This document shows positions 63,827-64,000 of a stretch of DNA of 64,000 nucleotides, in pieces. Positions within the stretch are counted from its first letter, which is position 1; each line of letters opens with the position of its first letter. The stretch comes from Lunularia cruciata. Its lineage: Eukaryota; Streptophyta; Marchantiopsida; Lunulariales; Lunulariaceae. Below the pieces are notes generated by a model. The model worked only from the letters and a program-made list of their open reading frames with translations. It did no database searches and was not told the origin of the DNA. Both the position numbers and the translations under genes were made by a program. Location of the stretch: contig OX419757.1 in the NCBI GenBank assembly GCA_948567375.1, positions 48,853,665-48,917,664 of the forward strand, in the 5' to 3' direction.

Positions 63827-64000
63827 CTGAAATGTAGGATAAATTTCGTAAGCGGAACTGGATGTGAAATTGCACTCGGGAGTTACCCTTCTTGGTCAAT
63901 GGCTAATGCACAGAGATATGGATACCGGTGCTTCTGCAACATCTTGGATTCTACACCCTAAGTCATAGTTCATGTAATCAGTGGGTTTTTGAAAACGCAT

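Overview
This window is plant nuclear DNA made almost entirely of retrotransposons. The evidence is chromodomain-bearing Ty3/gypsy (chromovirus) elements primed by initiator-Met tRNA, a Ty1/copia remnant, a LINE with an N-terminal C2H2 zinc finger, and plant telo-box motifs near the right end. The lineage cannot be fixed from the sequence. My impression is a seed-free land plant with a large AT-rich genome, but that is inference. No complete host gene is visible. Gene-like patches are 3.99-4.75 kb, 24.5-25.0 kb and 60.0-64.0 kb.

I use two gypsy family names. Family A has LTRs of about 510-790 bp (TGTAATACTCC at the antisense end, TATTACA at the sense end). Family B has LTRs of about 400 bp (sense start TGTAACAATATGG, sense end GGTCTTTTACA) that carry arrays of heat-shock-element-like GAA/TTC repeats just upstream of a TATA box.

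Layout. 0-6.8 kb: decayed family A LTR, copia gag-protease, several 5'-truncated or internally deleted LINE copies. 6.8-23.95 kb: one minus-strand LINE (E1) split by a family A element (E2, minus, 9773-23347). E2 is itself split by a family A element (E3, plus, 13048-18335, TSD CCCCA), a family B solo LTR (S1, TSD CTCAC) and a family A solo LTR (S2). 23.95-25.28 kb: low-repeat sequence. 25.28-25.48 kb: assembly gap over the 5' LTR of E4. 25.48-37.39 kb: family B element E4 (plus), split in its reverse transcriptase by E5 (family A, minus, 27679-34382, TSD GCTCA). E5 is the youngest and best preserved element, with nearly identical LTRs and only three in-frame stops in gag-pol. 39.9-43.2 kb: half of a family B element (E6) with a family A solo LTR (S3). 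45.2-57.8 kb: family B element E7 (minus) with three LTRs, split by E8 (family B, plus, 49037-55681), which holds two more solo LTRs (S4, S5). 57.8-64 kb: unrecognised sequence, local duplications, then more gene-like DNA with telo boxes, internal direct repeats and a likely last exon of a tail-anchored protein.

Three observations stand out. Family B LTRs look like heat-responsive promoters. Family A elements carry an extra conserved reading frame between the primer binding site and gag, with mostly synonymous differences between copies. E7 has an LTR-leader-LTR-body-LTR structure inside one near-matching target-site duplication.
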